Shown here: positions 61,197 through 64,000 of the stretch, in pieces
How the letters are laid out: every line of letters begins with the position of its first letter
Numbering within the stretch: position 1 is the stretch's first letter
Source of the DNA: Arthrobacter beigongshangensis
GTDB lineage: Bacteria > Bacillota > Bacilli > Bacillales_A > Planococcaceae
Length of the DNA stretch: 64,000 bases
Direction: 5' to 3'
Assembly (NCBI RefSeq): GCF_016820585.1
Contig: NZ_JADHDX010000003.1
Location: 235,173-299,172 of the forward strand
The notes under the pieces: generated by a model
The model's database searches: none
What the model was told of the DNA's origin: nothing
What the model saw: the letters and a program-made list of their open reading frames with translations, nothing else
Program-made: the position numbers and the translations under genes

Positions 61197-61838
61197 ATGT
61201 TCATATCTCCCTCCATTTTGAACGCGGATTATTTAAATTTAGAAAGTGATATCAAACAGTTGGAAAATGCCGGAGCGGATGCTATCCATATCGACATCAT
61301 GGATGGCAGATTTGTTGAACCTACAACATGGGGGGCTACAACAGTCTCTGCTATTCGTAAAATAACAGCCTTGCCATTGGAGATTCATCTGATGATTGAT
61401 GAACCTGAGCGCAGCATAAATGAATATGTAGAGACGGGTGCAGATGTTATTATGATTCATCCGGAAAGTACAGTATTCTTAAGGAAAACCTTACTAGCTA
61501 TCAAGCAGGCAAACAGGAAGGCAGGGATTGCTTTGAAGCTGGAAACGCGGGTCGATGTCATCCTTCATTGTTTAGATTTGCTGGATGTTGTACTCTTGTT
61601 GACATGTGATGAAGGATTTGGAGGACAGCCCTTTCATACTATGGCCCTAAATAAAATATCTCAAGTAGCCAAGCTGCGCGAAGTTCATCAATTGGATTAT
61701 TCCATTGAAGTGGATGGGGGAATTGGTTTGGAAACTGGAAAACTATGTAAGACCGCCGGCGCAGACATCCTTGTTTCTGGATCATATATATTTAATCAAG
61801 ATAAGACCAAAGCGATTCATTCATTAAAAAACATATAA
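61197..61838 (+). CDS. ribulose-phosphate 3-epimerase-family protein, divergent
   Basis: The 213-residue TIM-barrel protein starts SPSILNADYLNLESDI and has the metal and catalytic residues AIHIDIMDGRFVE and LEIHLMI, and the phosphate loop EVDGGIGLET. The block that usually reads PGFGGQ is DEGFGGQPF, and the usual NPxTP strand is LKLETRVD. It is thus not the housekeeping Rpe and may act on another ketose phosphate (allulose-6-phosphate epimerases are one relative group). ATG 61197 follows AGGAGAG. It ends the operon; the terminator behind it has been split by an ISL3 element. Confidence 0.83.
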   Translation: MFISPSILNADYLNLESDIKQLENAGADAIHIDIMDGRFVEPTTWGATTVSAIRKITALPLEIHLMIDEPERSINEYVETGADVIMIHPESTVFLRKTLLAIKQANRKAGIALKLETRVDVILHCLDLLDVVLLLTCDEGFGGQPFHTMALNKISQVAKLREVHQLDYSIEVDGGIGLETGKLCKTAGADILVSGSYIFNQDKTKAIHSLKNI

Positions 61839-61906
61839 CTAATTTGTACCAAGGATTCAGGAGCAATTTAAACTACTTCACTTATCAGAAATGTAAGCGT
61901 CAAATA

Positions 61907-63740
61907 GGTTCTTTCCACCGTTGGTTGAATTGGTGATGTATTCTGTTATAACGGGGTGAAAAGAATGTAGGAGCTTTTTGGAAGAACTTATCACATTACT
62001 TGACGAAAACTTGATTTGTACAGGCACGATATATCTCCAGATTTCATTTATTTCTTTGTGAAATCTACTCGAAAAGAATGTGCGTGCCCTTCCTGTCAAA
62101 GTGTATCTTCTCAAGTCCACTCCTCTCTATAGCCGAAACTTCCGAGATTTACCTATTCGAGATAAAAAGGTAGTTATTACGCTATCTAATCGAAAAATGT
62201 TTTGTGATAATCCGTCATGCCCTCGGACGACATTTGCCGAATCTTTTTCTTTTATAGACAATATAGCGAAGAAAACCAACCGATTGAAAGAAACAATTTT
62301 GGAAGTATCACTGACAAAAAGTTCTGTCTCTGCTGCAGTTTATCTATTGAAACACGTAGTCGACGTTAAAAAGAGTACAATCAGTAATTATCAAAAAAAG
62401 CATGCTCGTAATAAATAAAGAGGATATTGAAGCTATTTGTATAGATGATTTTGCAATGAAAAAAAAGAAAGGGTTACGGTACCATCATGATGAACCTAGC
62501 TGATGGTCGGGTCATTGATCTCATAGAATCAAGGGTGAAAGAAGACGTAGTTAGCTGGCTTTCTCTTTTTCCCAATATAAAATATGTCTCAAGAGATGGC
62601 TCTCTTACCTATGCCGCTGCGATTCGTGAAGCCCATCCCGAAGCCCACCATATCAGTGATCGATTTCACTTAGTGAAAAATTTGACGTAAGCACTCTCTG
62701 TATGTATAGTATTTTAGCTGGGTGAATTGTCATTCCATTAACCAAGGAACAGAATGCGATGAACGAACTGTTACGAGTAAACTTTCACGACGTACTAAAA
62801 TCCTTTGGGTCAAGTCCTTAGCGTCCCAGGGCCTCACTAAGCAAGATATCCGAACACAAACGGAATGCAGCCTCCAAACTATTCAAAAATACATTAGAAT
62901 GCGAGAAGGGGAAATCCCAGAAGATTCAGAGGATCAACGTGGTCGTGAACATAATGAAGAAATCCAGAGGATTATGGATAAAGTCAAAGAAGTGAAAGCT
63001 TTACACGAAAAAGGTTATAGTATTAGAAAAATAACTAATGAAACAGGCTATACAAAACGCACAATAAAAAATTATTTATCGCCCAATTTCAATCCTATCC
63101 ATGGTCAATATGGTGTACGGCGCCCCGGAAAATTGTCCCCTTTTAGAAATGAAGTAATTGCCTTGCGCTCGAAAGGAACAACTTATAAAGAGATCCATAC
63201 TTCCATCTGTAAAAAAGGATATACAGGATTAGAAGCTGCGATTAGGCAATTCATAGCGAAAGAAAAAAGGTTATAAGGTGATCCGGAAGACGACGTCACC
63301 GCTGGTTCCACGGAGATTGTGGAAAGAAAATGGCTTGTAAAGTTACTCTACAAGCCAATAGATAAAGTGAAAGCAATTTCCCTTGAACAAGTAAAAAACG
63401 TTGTTCAGAAGTATCCATTAGTCGGCACATAACTTTGCTTGGTTTGGCGCTTTAAGGAGATTCTTCATTCGGGAGATAAAGAGTTGTTACATACATGGAT
63501 TTCAGAGGCCGCAGCCCTCGAATTAAATGAATTGACTAGTTTTCTCGATGGTATTAAAAAGGATTTAGATACGGTTGAAAATGCATGTACTCTACCCTAT
63601 AACAACGGATTAGCTGAGGGTAGCATAAATAAGTTGAAAACCATCAAACGCATCATATATGGCAGAAACAGTTTTGAACTTCTACGGAATAAACTATTAT
63701 TGCTTGAATCTCGTAAATTCAACTAACTGTGGAAAGAACC
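61907..63740 (+). mobile_element. ISL3-family insertion sequence, degenerate
   Basis: Inverted ends GGTTCTTTCCACCGTTGGTT (61907) and GGTTCTTTCCACAGTTAGTT (read inward from 63740) differ at few positions and bound a broken transposase gene. The flanks GTCAAATA and GTTAAATA match at seven of eight bases, as expected for an aged 8-base ISL3 target duplication. The element is 1834 bases long. Confidence 0.88.
61968..63726 (+). pseudogene. ISL3-family transposase, frameshifted
   Basis: Fragments in order are the zinc-binding N-terminus (CACPSCQSVSSQVHS in one frame, RNFRDLPIRDKKVVITLSNR and MFCDNPSCPRTTFAE in another) and NLADGRVIDLIESRVKEDVV, then VSRDGSLTYAAAIREAHPEA and ISDRFHLVKNLT (DDE core). 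An HTH insert follows (LTKQDIRTQTECSLQTIQKY, GYSIRKITNETGYTKRTIKN), and the C-terminus is NNGLAEGSINKLKTIKRIIY with the final Glu. Several frameshifts and in-frame stops separate them, so no active transposase is made. Confidence 0.88.
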
Positions 63741-63792
63741 GTTAAATAGCGCCCCCCTGAAAGATAGGTGGGCGCTATTTAACGACGCTTAC
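63741..63792 (+). terminator. hairpin remnant of the sugar operon terminator
   Basis: GTTAAATAGCGCCC and GGGCGCTATTTAAC form a perfect 14-base stem (63741-63783). The following GACGCTTAC (63784-63792) is complementary to GTAAGCGTC at 61893-61901 on the other side of the ISL3 element, so the original stem was longer. Confidence 0.75.
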
Positions 63793-63970
63793 GATAATGT
63801 AGTGATGATCTCGCATAGCCCTATACAATACATTCAATGGGGAATAGGCATGTGAAGATTTAAGGTAAGTAGGAATTTCTACAATATCATGAAAAAAATA
63901 TAAATGTGAAAAGACATCAACTTTGTTAATCTATTGTTAAGGAAATGTTGATTCCCACTAGTGTATTTGC

Positions 63971-63988
63971 GGGGGGGGGGGGGGGGGG
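63971..63988. other. 18-base poly-G tract at the window end
   Basis: An uninterrupted run of 18 G followed by T-rich bases ends the window. It is unlike the surrounding AT-rich DNA and most likely a sequencing or contig-end artefact. The stretch from 63793 to 63970 holds no recognisable gene. Confidence 0.7.
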
Positions 63989-64000
63989 TTTTATTTTTTT

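Noticed and set aside
62722..63276. Independent HTH regulator gene
   Set aside because: It is the helix-turn-helix insert of the broken ISL3 transposase, with the DDE parts on either side.
63971..63988. Poly-G tract as a biological contingency repeat
   Set aside because: It stands at the very end of the window with no gene beside it and looks like a low-quality or two-colour sequencing artefact.

Overview
The window looks like chromosomal DNA of a low-to-moderate-GC Gram-positive Bacillales bacterium, most likely of the Sporosarcina/Planococcaceae type. This is judged from gene content and regulation: AAGGAGG-type ribosome binding sites, T-box and TPP leaders, a WalR box, a cre site, YkvA, YitT and UPF0397 families, and SbcDC. 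No taxonomic search was possible. No rRNA, tRNA or CRISPR array was seen.

Positions 1-18.7 kb are housekeeping and stress genes. They are a TetR fragment, fabF, an Asp/Glu racemase-like gene, a PadR/HAAS membrane pair, catalase, a YitT-type membrane protein, a GAF-PAS-GGDEF-EAL protein, panE, a redox block (HxlR regulator, SpxH/YjbH-like adaptor, nitroreductase), three MFS exporters (one with a MarR regulator), a small phosphatase and several membrane or secreted proteins. Most convergent gene pairs share clear bidirectional terminators.

Positions 18.7-36.3 kb hold transport and cofactor units. A T-box leader, probably methionine-specific, precedes an S-adenosylmethionine hydrolase-like gene and an ECF transporter (S, fused A, T). 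A Mn/Zn ABC transporter lies behind three DtxR/MntR-like palindromes. The TPP-riboswitch operon tenA-thiZ-thiX-thiY salvages thiamine pyrimidine. sbcDC follows. Two copies of a structured dispersed repeat (about 23.9 and 31.6 kb) share conserved ends and have unrelated interiors.

Positions 36.6-43.1 kb carry brnQ and a GntR regulator that share an upstream motif, VanZ, an acetyltransferase, a LysM-3D cell-wall protein behind a WalR box, a second PadR/HAAS unit and a short-chain dehydrogenase. An IS3-family element follows at 43.1-44.5 kb. Next comes a gene-free stretch of about 760 bases with 12 perfect TAAGAC repeats and several nested hairpins.

Positions 45.3-61.8 kb form an AT-rich catabolic block. 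It contains a PucR-type regulator, an M20 hydrolase, a decayed iron alcohol dehydrogenase, an aldehyde dehydrogenase, DhaK/DhaL kinase subunits, and an FGGY kinase behind a perfect cre match. It continues with a ribose/LsrB-type sugar ABC transporter, a class II aldolase, a divergent triose-phosphate isomerase, a YjbQ-family protein and a divergent ribulose-phosphate epimerase. Together these suggest uptake, phosphorylation, epimerisation and aldol cleavage of an unidentified sugar or polyol into triose phosphate and an aldehyde. This is the best candidate for an undescribed pathway. A degenerate ISL3-family element (61.9-63.7 kb) has inserted into the hairpin at the end of this operon. The window ends with an 18-base poly-G tract that looks like a sequencing or assembly artefact.
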